Shown in pieces: positions 9,717-19,121 of a stretch of DNA of 64,000 bases. Position 1 is the first letter of the stretch. Every line of letters begins with the position of its first letter. The position numbers and the translations under genes were made by a program. This DNA comes from an uncultured Bacteroides sp. (lineage in GTDB: Bacteria > Bacteroidota > Bacteroidia > Bacteroidales > Bacteroidaceae): NCBI GenBank assembly GCA_944322355.1, contig CALUOT010000001.1, positions 62,001-126,000 of the forward strand, given 5' to 3'. A model generated the notes under the pieces. The model did not search any database, was not told the DNA's origin, and saw only the letters and a program-made list of their open reading frames with translations.

Positions 9717-10973
9717 CTATTCAGTAACTTTTAGGCGTACTAATTCGATTTTTGTAGCGCTCATCTTGATGATTTTGAACTGAAAAGGCCCGATTGGGAT
9801 GATTTCATTTAGTTTCGGGAAGCTTTGATACGTATTCAAAATCAGTCCACCAATCGTCAGATAATCGTCCGATTCCGGTAATGTCAAATTATATGTCTCA
9901 TTCACCTTTTCAATCTCTAAACGGGCCGACAGCACATATTCGTGTTCACCCACCTGTTTGCATATATAAGAGGTATTGTCGTGCTCATCTTCAATATCGC
10001 CAAATATCTCTTCTACCAGGTCTTCCAAGGAAACGATACCTGATGTCCCCCCAAATTCATCGACTACTGCAGCTATGGTTTTCTTTTGTTGCATGAATAG
10101 TTTCATCAGCTTATGAGCTGGCATAGTTTCCGGTACAATGGGAATCTCTTTCACATGTTCTTGCCACTTGTCCGGATGACGAAACATTTCGGAAGAATGG
10201 ATATACCCGATAATGTTATCAATATTGCCTTCGTATACGATGATCTTGGAGAGTCCAGACTCTATAAATAAAGTTTTCAAATCTCCGAGAGCCACAGACG
10301 TATCTACAGCCACAATTTCTGTACGAGGAACCATGCAATCGCGAAGTTTGACATTCGAAAAGTCGAGCGCATTCTGAAAAATTTTCACTTCGGCTTCCAC
10401 TTCGTCGGCATTGTCTGCATTTTCAATACTCGATTGAATGAAGTGATCTAAATCGACTTTTCCCCAAGCTTTTTCCGCAACCTCTTTATTAGCTTTTACG
10501 CCTCCCATGCGTAGGAACAAGCTAGAGATTACAGAAGCTATTTTAGACAAAGGGAATAAGACAATGTAACAGATCAACAAAGGTATGGCCAAAGCCTTCA
10601 GTATGCTACCGGGATTAATTTTGAATAAATTTCTTGGTAAGAACTCTCCGGTTATTAAGATGATGAATGCGGCTATAATAACTTGAAGAAATATCAATAG
10701 GAAAGGAGCGGAAATCCCTTCAGCCTGCAACCAATTTCCGGTCAGTTGCGCCATCAGCAGTCCATAGACCACCAACGCAATGCTATATCCTGTCAATAGC
10801 ATGGATACGAAATCTTTCGCATGCTGAAAAAAATAGGTTAAGATTCTGGAAGAGAGTCCTTCCTTGCGCTCCACTTCAAAGCGCAATTTATCTACCGAAA
10901 CAAAGGCGACTTCCATTCCCGAAAAGAAAGTCGTAAAAAGTAGTGCTAATACTAAATATATCCCTAGATCCAT
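9717..10973 (-). CDS. gldE: GldE-like CNNM/CorC family membrane protein with CBS domains
   Basis: This 418-residue protein has an N-terminal DUF21 (CNNM) domain with about four membrane helices (residues 1-150). A CBS pair follows (about 195-320, beginning VKLRDCMVPRTEIVAVDTSV). The C-terminal CorC_HlyC domain (about 335-415) contains VVDEFGGTSGIVSLEDLVEE. In Bacteroidota this architecture is annotated GldE. The family is linked to divalent-cation transport, and to gliding or secretion where those systems exist. Two bases separate it from the lptC stop, so the two are surely co-transcribed. No other gliding gene is nearby. Confidence 0.85.
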   Translation of the reverse strand: MDLGIYLVLALLFTTFFSGMEVAFVSVDKLRFEVERKEGLSSRILTYFFQHAKDFVSMLLTGYSIALVVYGLLMAQLTGNWLQAEGISAPFLLIFLQVIIAAFIILITGEFLPRNLFKINPGSILKALAIPLLICYIVLFPLSKIASVISSLFLRMGGVKANKEVAEKAWGKVDLDHFIQSSIENADNADEVEAEVKIFQNALDFSNVKLRDCMVPRTEIVAVDTSVALGDLKTLFIESGLSKIIVYEGNIDNIIGYIHSSEMFRHPDKWQEHVKEIPIVPETMPAHKLMKLFMQQKKTIAAVVDEFGGTSGIVSLEDLVEEIFGDIEDEHDNTSYICKQVGEHEYVLSARLEIEKVNETYNLTLPESDDYLTIGGLILNTYQSFPKLNEIIPIGPFQFKIIKMSATKIELVRLKVTE

Positions 10974-10975
10974 GG

Positions 10976-11617
10976 TTAAGATGCCCTATTGATGGAGTCT
11001 GTCTGCAACGTATCGGAAGAAGCTGCCGTATTTTCTTCATCGACATAAAAAATACCATTCGTCCGGAAAAATTTATAACGAGTCATTTGTTCATTCGACT
11101 CGAAACCAACCGCATAAATGATTCTATCCGGCTGTTCGATGCGTACTTGTTTATCCGAATAAACCCTTTTTTTGTTCTCATCCCAATACAACAGTTCCGT
11201 ATCAAACTTTTCGCCTTTCAGATTCTGTATATGCACATTGCTCATCAACTTCCAAAGTCTTTGCTTATCGTAATAATAAGCCGTATCAGCTTCAATGCTT
11301 GCTTCTACTTGAAATAGGGAATCGAACTTCTCTACATAGACTCCTTTTTCAAAAGACCAATAGGAGGGAGATTTACGGTCATATACTTGCCACTCTTCCG
11401 CATTAATCCGATAACGGATAACCCCTGAGTCGGATATCAAGGTCATCACTCCCCGTGTGTCCATCACCGGAAGAGAGTCACGCTCCGTGATGGCTTTCCC
11501 GACTTCTTGTGTCTGGCCTGAACAGGCAGAAAATAAAACAAGCATAACCATCACCGTCCAGGTAATGGTTATGCTATTCTTCGTATAACTAATCACTTGA
11601 TTAGGGTATATGGTCAT
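10976..11617 (-). CDS. lptC: LPS export ABC transporter periplasmic component LptC
   Basis: A 213-residue lipoprotein-type precursor with a hydrophobic segment ending LVLFSAC (lipobox, Cys at about residue 32). A beta-jellyroll-type domain follows, with repeated WxxxxxVxIxNLKGExxxTexLYWDE-like strands typical of LptC. It would link the inner-membrane LptBFG complex to LptA during lipopolysaccharide transport. In Bacteroidota lptC commonly sits just before gldE, as here. The first 12 residues before the hydrophobic core are long, so a later ATG is possible. Confidence 0.85.
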   Translation of the reverse strand: MTIYPNQVISYTKNSITITWTVMVMLVLFSACSGQTQEVGKAITERDSLPVMDTRGVMTLISDSGVIRYRINAEEWQVYDRKSPSYWSFEKGVYVEKFDSLFQVEASIEADTAYYYDKQRLWKLMSNVHIQNLKGEKFDTELLYWDENKKRVYSDKQVRIEQPDRIIYAVGFESNEQMTRYKFFRTNGIFYVDEENTAASSDTLQTDSINRAS

Positions 11618-11625
11618 ACCATCAT

Positions 11626-12948
11626 TTATCTGACAGTTGTTGTCTCACCAATCCAGCCACCTACCGTGATACGGTCGCCTGTCTTATAACCCAACATAAA
11701 GAGGTCTTTTGTTTCGGGCAAATGAGCAGAATATGTCTTGATCAGCTCGTTTGCCTGATCTGTAACAGAAGGATCGATTGATTTAGCTCTTTGCAGCTTG
11801 TCCAATACGACATAATAGGTACATCTGTTCAACGCAGGTTCATCACTCCAACGAGGACTTGAACCATAAGCCTGAGCCAACAAAATGTATGCACTACCGA
11901 ACTCAGGATTAAACTCCAGCGCTTTATAACAATAGCTCTTTACCTGCGAATATTTCTTTGCACCGAACATGGCACCGGCGGCAGCATATGCCATTTCGCA
12001 CTTCTTAGCATTGTCTGTTTCCATGGACAGAGCTTCTTCGAAATACTTAACGGCCGTGTCATAATCACCTTTCTTATATGCCTGATAAGCGCAACCTACA
12101 GCAGCATCAGCGGTCGGGTTAATCTTATACATATAATAAGAAGCTTGGAAGTAAGCTTCGCTATCCGTACATTTCATCATCTTCAGGACGTTGATAGCCT
12201 TCTTCAAGAAAGTTGAGTCATTTTGGTTAGCCTCTACTTGCGGACCATAGATGTTTTGCAGCGATTCACAATCGGCTACACCACTATTAATAAAGATAGC
12301 TACCAAGTTCTCACGGATTTGTGTCAGACTCTTCTTGGTAGATTCCTTGGTTTCAGCAGCAATGGCTTTGTCTGCATATTCTGTGGATTTCAAGTAATCG
12401 TCAAAGAACTGATCGGTATGAGCAGGATCAGCTTTCACCAGACGCATGGAGCAATCCAAGAAGAAATACAATATACTACCTGGAGACTCTTGTTTCTCAG
12501 CATCTACCGATGCCTTCAGCCACTCGTAAGCTTGCTTCAAATCTGGCTTCGGTGCATATTGCAGATAGTCAACAGCTTTACGTCCTTTAGCACCTTCTAC
12601 GCCATAATTCAGTTTCGTACCCTTAGCCAAAAAGTCAGGAATGTATTTCATTTCTTGGTCATAAACGCCCATCAACTCATTGAAATACTTCTGATAGTCA
12701 GCTGAATTACGGTCCTTGTTGGATTTCAAGAAGTTCTCTAGGATCTTCTTCGCATCGGTGTACGTGTAATATCTCAATGTCGGACAATCTTTCAAAACCT
12801 CCATACAAGGAGCATAAGCATCTTTAAAGTTCCCAGCCTTAACAGCTTCGTGAGAAATACTACTGTTGGCATTACAATCATTCTGTGCATACGCACAAGC
12901 CGCTCCACCCGAAAGGAGCATTACCGCTACAAGCGTCCTAATTTTCAT
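11626..12948 (-). CDS. Secreted TPR-repeat protein, conserved in Bacteroides
   Basis: The start at 12948 gives the signal peptide MKIRTLVAVMLLSGGAACAYA. A longer frame would run into the upstream gene. The mature protein of about 420 residues is helical. TPR motifs are clearest in the C-terminal half (about 280-400, with GDYDTAVKYFEEALSMETD and YSQVKSYCYKALEFNPE). The sequence ends in a short DRITVGGWIGETTTVR strand. It has no enzymatic signature. Its place between a predicted outer-membrane barrel and lptC suggests periplasmic scaffolding in envelope assembly, which is inference. Confidence 0.75.
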   Translation of the reverse strand: MKIRTLVAVMLLSGGAACAYAQNDCNANSSISHEAVKAGNFKDAYAPCMEVLKDCPTLRYYTYTDAKKILENFLKSNKDRNSADYQKYFNELMGVYDQEMKYIPDFLAKGTKLNYGVEGAKGRKAVDYLQYAPKPDLKQAYEWLKASVDAEKQESPGSILYFFLDCSMRLVKADPAHTDQFFDDYLKSTEYADKAIAAETKESTKKSLTQIRENLVAIFINSGVADCESLQNIYGPQVEANQNDSTFLKKAINVLKMMKCTDSEAYFQASYYMYKINPTADAAVGCAYQAYKKGDYDTAVKYFEEALSMETDNAKKCEMAYAAAGAMFGAKKYSQVKSYCYKALEFNPEFGSAYILLAQAYGSSPRWSDEPALNRCTYYVVLDKLQRAKSIDPSVTDQANELIKTYSAHLPETKDLFMLGYKTGDRITVGGWIGETTTVR

Positions 12949-12998
12949 TGTATTTAAATTTTTAGTTGTTATATTTTTGTCTATTACTATTTGCTCTA

Positions 12999-14261
12999 TC
13001 AATTTACTCTGTTCTTGAAGAACCAACGCTCATTGAATGTAATGCCAATACAAATACGCAATGTGTTTTCATCCAAGAACGACATTTTCGATCCTTTGGT
13101 TCTTACATACTGGGCAGTCAAACTTATTGTAGACCGGGTACGTACCAACGGAAGCCCGAAACCTGCTGACACTCCAAATTCCTTAGCTGCCCGTTCTCCT
13201 CCTATCTTGTAGTAGGGCTGCGAATAGTAGGCACCCAAGCGATACTTGATATTCGCCAAATAGCTTCTTCCCATCGGATTCGGAAGATATTCCAATCCTA
13301 CTCCTATCCGCGTACGGGAACAGAAAGCATTCTCATCGTTCATGTAAGTCACCTTGTCCCATTGTTGCCACAGAAAGTCAGCTGCTACGGTCAAACGGTT
13401 ATCATAAACATAAGCTAATCCCGCTCCTATCGACAAGGGTATGCCAAATACACCTACTGTGTCGCGTGTGGTGGTGGTCACTCCGGTGGATGAATTCCCC
13501 ACTTGTATGTTCACGGACGCATCATTATTCAAGTCATGTCCCGGAGAAACGACCGCTCCCAATGTCAACGCATGTTTTTTCCCCAATGCATGGGTATATT
13601 GCAATCCCAAATCGAGCTTATAACTCTTCAGAGTGGCACTCGTTGTCCTCATATAAGGCAACTGATTTGCATCCGAAGGGAACGTTAATTCAGATGTCCT
13701 TGTAATGTCTCCCCAAAGGTACGAAAAATTCGCACCTACCGAAAGATTTTTAAATATTTTAAAACCTGCACCAAGGTACAACTGATGCAAGCCCCCATCA
13801 CCCGAGTAGGTGATCGTACTGGAATTGCTGGGATAATCCGGATCTTCCCGATATTCGCTCATGCTATACCCGATATTCGAGAATGGTAACAGGCCAATAC
13901 TCATGCCACACCATTTGGCCAAACGAAATTGCATCGTCACATAATCAAAACTGGAGTTTTTGGCATTTTGTTTTAGCGTTCCGTTGCTGAAATTGGTATT
14001 CTGTAATGATACCGCTCCGTCAAAGATAAAAGTGAGAGAATCGACTGCCGTATAAGATGCCGGATTGGCAAAATTTACATACGATCCATCGCGCAAACCA
14101 TAAGCCACTCCTCCCATCGCTTTACTATTAATGGAGCCCGGATCAGACAAATGTCCGTATCCATACCTCGTATAGGGTGAGTTCGTATTGTTTTGAGCGA
14201 AAGCCGCTCCCGATAATGCCATGAACAAAAACACCAAGAGCGCTTGTCTATATTTTATCAT
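12999..14261 (-). CDS. Outer-membrane beta-barrel protein of unknown function
   Basis: A 420-residue protein with the signal peptide [22 protein letters not shown]. The N-terminal motif [21 protein letters not shown] and the [20 protein letters not shown] block are typical of a conserved Bacteroidota outer-membrane family related to OmpP1/PorV-like barrels. Alternating amphipathic strands continue to the end ([11 protein letters not shown]). It overlaps the 3' end of coaX by 14 bp and is followed at 50 bp by the TPR gene. It is therefore in one operon with coaX, the TPR gene and lptC. Function is unknown. Confidence 0.75.
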   Translation of the reverse strand: MIKYRQALLVFLFMALSGAAFAQNNTNSPYTRYGYGHLSDPGSINSKAMGGVAYGLRDGSYVNFANPASYTAVDSLTFIFDGAVSLQNTNFSNGTLKQNAKNSSFDYVTMQFRLAKWCGMSIGLLPFSNIGYSMSEYREDPDYPSNSSTITYSGDGGLHQLYLGAGFKIFKNLSVGANFSYLWGDITRTSELTFPSDANQLPYMRTTSATLKSYKLDLGLQYTHALGKKHALTLGAVVSPGHDLNNDASVNIQVGNSSTGVTTTTRDTVGVFGIPLSIGAGLAYVYDNRLTVAADFLWQQWDKVTYMNDENAFCSRTRIGVGLEYLPNPMGRSYLANIKYRLGAYYSQPYYKIGGERAAKEFGVSAGFGLPLVRTRSTISLTAQYVRTKGSKMSFLDENTLRICIGITFNERWFFKNRVN

Positions 14262-14979
14262 TATTATAAGTTAATATACGGTTTAAACCTTTCAACACTA
14301 AAAATTTGTCTGCAAAGATGATACTTTTTATGTTTGCATCAAAAGAAAAATTATCCCCGCCCGTTAAAAAAACCAAAAGTTCAGGATATTTAATTCTCAT
14401 AGACTGAATATAACCTACGATTTCATGTTCTATTCCCCGCAACACACCGGCTCGAATGGCCGTATCGGTATCCTTGCCCATCGGAAGCAAACGCCCTTCG
14501 GCTTCTACTAAAGGTAGCCGGTTGGTAAAGTGGTGTAATGCCTTGAAACGCATCTGCAAACCCGGGGAAATGTTGCCTCCATGATAGCGCCCCATAGCAT
14601 CAACAAACTCATACGTGATGCAAGTTCCTGCATCGATCACCAAAATATCCCGGCCGGGGAATTGGTCGTAAGCGCCCACTACGGCCGCCATGCGGTCATA
14701 GCCTAAAGTCTGCGGGGTTTCATAAAGATTCTCCACCGGAAGAGGGGTGTGTTGGTCAAGCCACAACAACGGACAAGGAAGTGAGGCTAATTGAGATTGG
14801 ACTTCATCGGACAAATCGATTACCGATGCCACAATGGCTCGGTCCACTACATACTTCCGGCACACCTCGGGCAAGCAGGCCAACGTCCGATTCGAATCGT
14901 GTATAGCCTCAATCAACGAATCTTCGTCAAAAAAAGCCACTTTGGCTATTGTATTTCCTATATCAATAATAAGATTCAT
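14248..14979 (-). CDS. coaX: Type III pantothenate kinase CoaX
   Basis: A 243-residue cytoplasmic enzyme catalysing ATP-dependent phosphorylation of pantothenate, the first step of coenzyme A synthesis. It has the ASKHA-fold signatures of Coa[14 protein letters not shown] at the N-terminus (residues 6-18), [10 protein letters not shown] (about 94-103), [12 protein letters not shown] (about 116-127) and [11 protein letters not shown] (about 134-144). The length matches the family. It is the first gene of the minus-strand envelope operon and has a well-formed promoter upstream. Confidence 0.95.
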   Translation of the reverse strand: MNLIIDIGNTIAKVAFFDEDSLIEAIHDSNRTLACLPEVCRKYVVDRAIVASVIDLSDEVQSQLASLPCPLLWLDQHTPLPVENLYETPQTLGYDRMAAVVGAYDQFPGRDILVIDAGTCITYEFVDAMGRYHGGNISPGLQMRFKALHHFTNRLPLVEAEGRLLPMGKDTDTAIRAGVLRGIEHEIVGYIQSMRIKYPELLVFLTGGDNFSFDANIKSIIFADKFLVLKGLNRILTYNNDKI

Positions 14980-14997
14980 CTTCTTCTAATCAGGCCG

Positions 14998-15029
14998 CAA
15001 AGATACGACATTATTTTTACGCCTCCAAA
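14998..15029 (-). promoter_or_regulatory. Bacteroides-type -33/-7 promoter of the coaX operon
   Basis: The minus strand reads TTTG (15029-15026), then 20 bp, then TATCTTTG (15005-14998). This is an exact match to the TTTG-N19-21-TAnnTTTG consensus. The -7 box ends 18 bp before the coaX start. Confidence 0.8.
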
Positions 15030-15115
15030 AAAGAATTATGTGGCGTCGTGAGGGAAATGTGGATGTGGACAGATTTGATTTGTTGAGATTATTAACCAAG
15101 GAAAAAGATCATTCT

Positions 15116-15235
15116 TTCCCCCTCGTCAGAAGGCCTTCTGGAGGGGGTGTCGGAAGGTTACTAACATTCGGGCCGAAGGTTACTAACATTCCCCCTCTAT
15201 GTTACTAACATTCGACCCTTAGGGTAGTAACCTTG
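15116..15235 (-). repeat. Array B copy 1: 22-bp GTTAGTAAC array with terminal hairpin
   Basis: It lies in the 460-bp divergent gap between coaX and sppA. Units of exactly 22 bp begin at 15156, 15178 and 15200, each containing GTTACTAACATT, with a partial unit after 15222. Bases 15151-15214 are the reverse complement of 35469-35532 and 59855-59918, identical over all 64 positions. On one side the element ends in a strong hairpin: CCCCCTC, then CAGAAGG/CCTTCTG arms, then GAGGGGG (about 15116-15147). Nothing else is recognisable in the gap except the two gene promoters. Confidence 0.85.
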
Positions 15236-15390
15236 TTTGCACCTATCTTTTCTTTATTTGGTGATTTGTAGAGAAAAATGTATTTCTCCTCAACCTCGAG
15301 TAGTTTCCAAGGAGAGATAGAAAAAAGTCCTCGAGGTGTGACAAAACAAAAAATGGGACGACTAATGGGGTAAAATTCAACCAAATTACT

Positions 15391-15398
15391 TATCTTTG
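15391..15398 (+). promoter_or_regulatory. -7 box for the sppA operon
   Basis: TATCTTTG, 39 bp before the chosen sppA ATG. No TTG is found at the canonical -33 distance. Confidence 0.5.
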
Positions 15399-15437
15399 TT
15401 AACTCAAAAGGAGTTGGCATATAAAAACGAAGAAGCA

Positions 15438-17210
15438 ATGAAGGACTTTTTAAAATTTACATTTGCTACCGTTGTGGGCATTATTCTCTCTTGTGTAGCG
15501 CTATTTTTCATCAGTATCCTGTTCTTTTTCAGCCTGGCGGCTTCATCGGACACGGAAACCGAAGTACGTAAAAATTCAGTTCTGGTGTTGGACTTGAAAG
15601 GGGAATTGCTTGAACGCACCCAGTCCATCCCCTATAATTTCTTCATGAGTGAAGATTATCAGACATATGGGCTGGATGACATCTTGTCTGCCATCCAAAA
15701 GGCCAAGGAAAATGAAAACATCAAAGGTATCTACTTGAAAGCCGGCTATCTGAAAGCGGGGTTTGCTTCGATAGAAGAAATCCGGAATGCTTTGCTCGAC
15801 TTTAAGCAAAGCGGTAAGTTCGTGGTGGCTTATGCGGACAACTATGAGCAGGGATTGTATTACCTGGCCAGTGCTGCCGACAAGGTGATGATGAATCCGA
15901 AAGGAGCCTTGGAATGGCGAGGCATTGCTGCTGCTCCCGTATTCTACAAAGATTTGCTGGCAAAAATTGGGGTGGAGATGCAAATATTTAAGGTGGGGAC
16001 TTACAAGTCGGCCGTAGAACCGTTCATTGCCACAGAGATGAGCCCAGCCAATCGCGAACAAGTAACGGCTTACATTGGTTCTATTTGGGAGAGCATCACG
16101 CAAGCCGTGTCGGCATCGCGTCATATCAGTGTGGAGAAGTTGAATCAGTATGCCGATGAGATGCTGATGTTCAAGCCCTCGATGGAAAGTGTAACATGCG
16201 GACTGGTGGACACCTTGATGTATCAAAACGATATGCGTGACTATCTGAAGCAATTGGCTGGTGTTGATAATGACGACACGTTGCCTGTGCTCGGGCTGGA
16301 CGAGATGATTACTGCTCAGAAGAGTATGCCTAAAGACAAAAGCGGAAATATCGTAGCCGTTTACTATGCCGCTGGCGAGATAACCGACTATGAAATGTCT
16401 GCCTATAACGACGAATCCTCCATTATTCCGTCCAAGGTCATTAGAGACTTGCGCCGCTTGCAAGAGAATGATGATGTGAAGGCCGTCGTCCTTCGCATCA
16501 ACTCACCGGGCGGAAGCGCATTCGGGTCGGAACAATTGTGGTATGCTGTGAGCCAATTGAAGAAGGAAAAGCCGGTCATTGTCTCCATGGGGGATTATGC
16601 CGCATCGGGAGGTTACTACATGGCTTGCAATGCCGATACCATCGTGGCCGAACCTACCACTCTGACCGGTTCGATAGGCATCTTTGGCATGTATCCCAAT
16701 GTGCAGGGGTTGACCGATAAGATTGGGCTGGACTTCGACGTGGTGAAGACGAATCAATATGCTGACTTCGGTGCCGTAGGTCGCCCGATGAACGATGGCG
16801 AAAAAGGGTTGATGCAAATGATGGTCAATCAAGGTTATGACATCTTTCTGACCCGTTGTGCAGAAGGACGGAATATAGCGAAAGAAGAATTGGACCAAAT
16901 AGCACAAGGGCGTGTATGGACAGGAGCCAAAGCCAAGGAGCTGGGCTTGGTCGATGAGTTGGGCGGTTTGGATCGTGCATTGGAGATCGCGGTGGAAAAG
17001 GCCGGCATTGATAGCTACACCGTAATGTCCTATCCTTCCAAATCGACTTTCTTGGAGATGCTAATGAATACGAATCCGGGGACTTATGTGAAATCTTATT
17101 TCCTGAAAGGGAAAGCAGCTGAACTTTATCGTCCTTTCAGCATCCTGGAGCATTTTGATAAACAAGGCCGTATTCAGGCTCGCCTACCTTTCGAATTGAA
17201 TCTGCAATAA
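15438..17210 (+). CDS. sppA: Signal peptide peptidase SppA, 67-kDa type
   Basis: This 590-residue inner-membrane serine protease degrades cleaved signal peptides. The ATG at 15438 places the single membrane anchor (TFATVVGIILSCVALFFISI) at the N-terminus. Two tandem crotonase-like halves are visible. The catalytic Lys is in GTYKSAVEPF (about residue 190) and the nucleophilic Ser in YAASGGYYMA (about residue 390), the Lys/Ser dyad arrangement of long-form SppA. It starts the operon sppA-lpxK-punA-thiL; lpxK follows after 13 bp. Confidence 0.95.
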   Translation: MKDFLKFTFATVVGIILSCVALFFISILFFFSLAASSDTETEVRKNSVLVLDLKGELLERTQSIPYNFFMSEDYQTYGLDDILSAIQKAKENENIKGIYLKAGYLKAGFASIEEIRNALLDFKQSGKFVVAYADNYEQGLYYLASAADKVMMNPKGALEWRGIAAAPVFYKDLLAKIGVEMQIFKVGTYKSAVEPFIATEMSPANREQVTAYIGSIWESITQAVSASRHISVEKLNQYADEMLMFKPSMESVTCGLVDTLMYQNDMRDYLKQLAGVDNDDTLPVLGLDEMITAQKSMPKDKSGNIVAVYYAAGEITDYEMSAYNDESSIIPSKVIRDLRRLQENDDVKAVVLRINSPGGSAFGSEQLWYAVSQLKKEKPVIVSMGDYAASGGYYMACNADTIVAEPTTLTGSIGIFGMYPNVQGLTDKIGLDFDVVKTNQYADFGAVGRPMNDGEKGLMQMMVNQGYDIFLTRCAEGRNIAKEELDQIAQGRVWTGAKAKELGLVDELGGLDRALEIAVEKAGIDSYTVMSYPSKSTFLEMLMNTNPGTYVKSYFLKGKAAELYRPFSILEHFDKQGRIQARLPFELNLQ

Positions 17211-17223
17211 AAAAGGAAAGGAG

Positions 17224-18357
17224 ATGACAGAGCAGACGTTGAAAATACGCCATTGGCTCACTCCTCTATCCTGGCTTTATGGTTTGGGTGTGTGCCTGCG
17301 AAATAAACTCTTTGACTGGGGCTGGCTCCGGTCAAAGAGTTTTTGCGTACCTGTCATCTGCATTGGAAACCTGACCGCAGGAGGTACGGGTAAAACACCA
17401 CATACTGAATATTTGGTCAAGTTGCTTCAACAATCGGGGCTGCAAGTGGCCATTTTGAGCAGAGGGTATAAACGCAAGACGAAAGGCTACCAGTTGGCTA
17501 CTTCCCATAGCACCGCCGAACAGATTGGCGATGAGCCTTGCCAAATGAAGCACAAATTTCCGAAAGCCCATGTGGCTGTTGATGCCAACCGGTGTCAAGG
17601 CATCGAGCAATTGTGCCAGTTGGCTACTCCCTGTCCGGATGTGATTCTCTTGGATGATGCGTTTCAGCATCGTTATGTGAATGCCGGTCTGAACATTTTG
17701 CTTACGGATTATAATCGCTTGTTTTGCGATGACCGGTTACTACCTGTGGGTTTGTTGCGTGAGCCGACATCTGGCAAGAATCGGGCTCATATGGTTATCG
17801 TGACCAAATGTCCCAAGGACATAAAGCCGATAGACTTCAACATTACGACCAAGCGGCTGAACTTATATCCTTACCAGCAATTATATTTCACCCAAGTGCG
17901 ATATGGTTCACCGATTCCTTTGTTTCCTGAATTGGTCAAGAAGCGGGGGACAAAGGAAATAGTAATCAACGGCAGTTGGCAAATCCTGTTAGTCACGGGG
18001 ATCGCTTCACCGCGCCCCTTGCTGGACGAGATACGGACATACAATCCCGATGTGACTTTGCTTGCGTTTCCTGACCATCATAATTTTACTTCCAAAGACT
18101 TGCGTCTCATTGAAGAGAAGTTCAAGCACTTAGCGGAAGGGCGGCGGATGCTCATCACCACCGAAAAAGACGCGGCGCGCTTAAAGAGCCATCCGGCATT
18201 TCCCGCGGCTCTCAAGCCGTTCATCTACGTCTTGCCCATTGAGATAGAGTTTTTATTGAACCAAAAAGAAATATTTAACCAAAACGTTTTGAAATATGTT
18301 AGAGAAAATCCAGCAAACCGCAGCCTTTTTGAAAGAAAAGATGCACACACATCCTGA
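17224..18357 (+). CDS. lpxK: Tetraacyldisaccharide 4'-kinase LpxK
   Basis: A 377-residue inner-membrane enzyme that phosphorylates the lipid A precursor at the 4' position. An N-terminal hydrophobic stretch (LTPLSWLYGLGVCLRNKLF) is followed by a P-loop, GNLTAGGTGKTPHTEYL (about 48-64). The LpxK signatures DDAFQHRYV and TTEKDAARL follow. An AAGGAG-type site precedes the start by a few bases. The 3' end overlaps punA by 62 bp in another frame. Confidence 0.95.
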   Translation: MTEQTLKIRHWLTPLSWLYGLGVCLRNKLFDWGWLRSKSFCVPVICIGNLTAGGTGKTPHTEYLVKLLQQSGLQVAILSRGYKRKTKGYQLATSHSTAEQIGDEPCQMKHKFPKAHVAVDANRCQGIEQLCQLATPCPDVILLDDAFQHRYVNAGLNILLTDYNRLFCDDRLLPVGLLREPTSGKNRAHMVIVTKCPKDIKPIDFNITTKRLNLYPYQQLYFTQVRYGSPIPLFPELVKKRGTKEIVINGSWQILLVTGIASPRPLLDEIRTYNPDVTLLAFPDHHNFTSKDLRLIEEKFKHLAEGRRMLITTEKDAARLKSHPAFPAALKPFIYVLPIEIEFLLNQKEIFNQNVLKYVRENPANRSLFERKDAHTS

Positions 18358-19105
18358 GACAGCCATCATACTGGGCACCGGACTGGGCAGTCTGGCTCAT
18401 GAAATCACCGAGAAGTATGAAATCAGTTACAAGGACATACCGAATTTTCCCCTGTCCACCGTTGAGGGGCACAGCGGTAAGCTCATCTTCGGTAAGCTGG
18501 GCAATAAAGACATCATGGCCATGCAAGGACGCTTTCACTACTACGAAGGCTACTCCATGCAGGAAGTCACTTTCCCTGTCCGCGTGATGCGTGAACTGGG
18601 CATCCGTACCCTGTTTGTTTCCAACGCCGCAGGCGGTATGAACCCTGACTTTGAGATAGGTGACCTGATGATTATCACCGACCACATCAATCTTTTCCCC
18701 GAACATCCGTTGCGTGGCCGAAACATTGACTACGGCCCCCGTTTCCCGGACATGAGTGAGGCATACGACCATGAACTCATCCGTCAGGCCGATGCCATTG
18801 CTGCTGAAAAAGGTATCCGCGTACAACATGGCGTATACCTGGGCACCCAAGGACCGACGTTCGAAACACCGGCCGAATACAAGATGTTCCACATCATGGG
18901 GGCTGATGCTGTGGGTATGTCCACCGTACCCGAGGTCATTGTGGCCAATCATTGCGGTATCCGGGTGTTCGGCGTGTCGGTCATCACCGACCTGGGTGTA
19001 GAAGGCAAGATTGTGGAGGTGTCACACGAAGAAGTGCAGCGCGCCGCCGATGCTGCCCAACCTCGCATGACGGACATTATGCGTGAACTTATCAACCGTT
19101 CTTAA
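18296..19105 (+). CDS. punA: Purine nucleoside phosphorylase, trimeric type
   Basis: A 269-residue cytosolic enzyme that cleaves purine (deoxy)nucleosides with phosphate. Family motifs: ILGTGLGSLAHEI (about 25-37), VEGHSGKLIFG, GRFHYYEGYSMQEVTFPVRV, SNAAGGMNPDFEIGDLMIITDHIN and the purine-site TFETPAEYKM. Length and order match type-2 PNP. The start ATG lies inside lpxK, so translation is probably coupled; no alternative start later in the gene would keep the N-terminal helix. Confidence 0.93.
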   Translation: MLEKIQQTAAFLKEKMHTHPETAIILGTGLGSLAHEITEKYEISYKDIPNFPLSTVEGHSGKLIFGKLGNKDIMAMQGRFHYYEGYSMQEVTFPVRVMRELGIRTLFVSNAAGGMNPDFEIGDLMIITDHINLFPEHPLRGRNIDYGPRFPDMSEAYDHELIRQADAIAAEKGIRVQHGVYLGTQGPTFETPAEYKMFHIMGADAVGMSTVPEVIVANHCGIRVFGVSVITDLGVEGKIVEVSHEEVQRAADAAQPRMTDIMRELINRS

Positions 19106-19121
19106 AAATATAGAAAAGACG

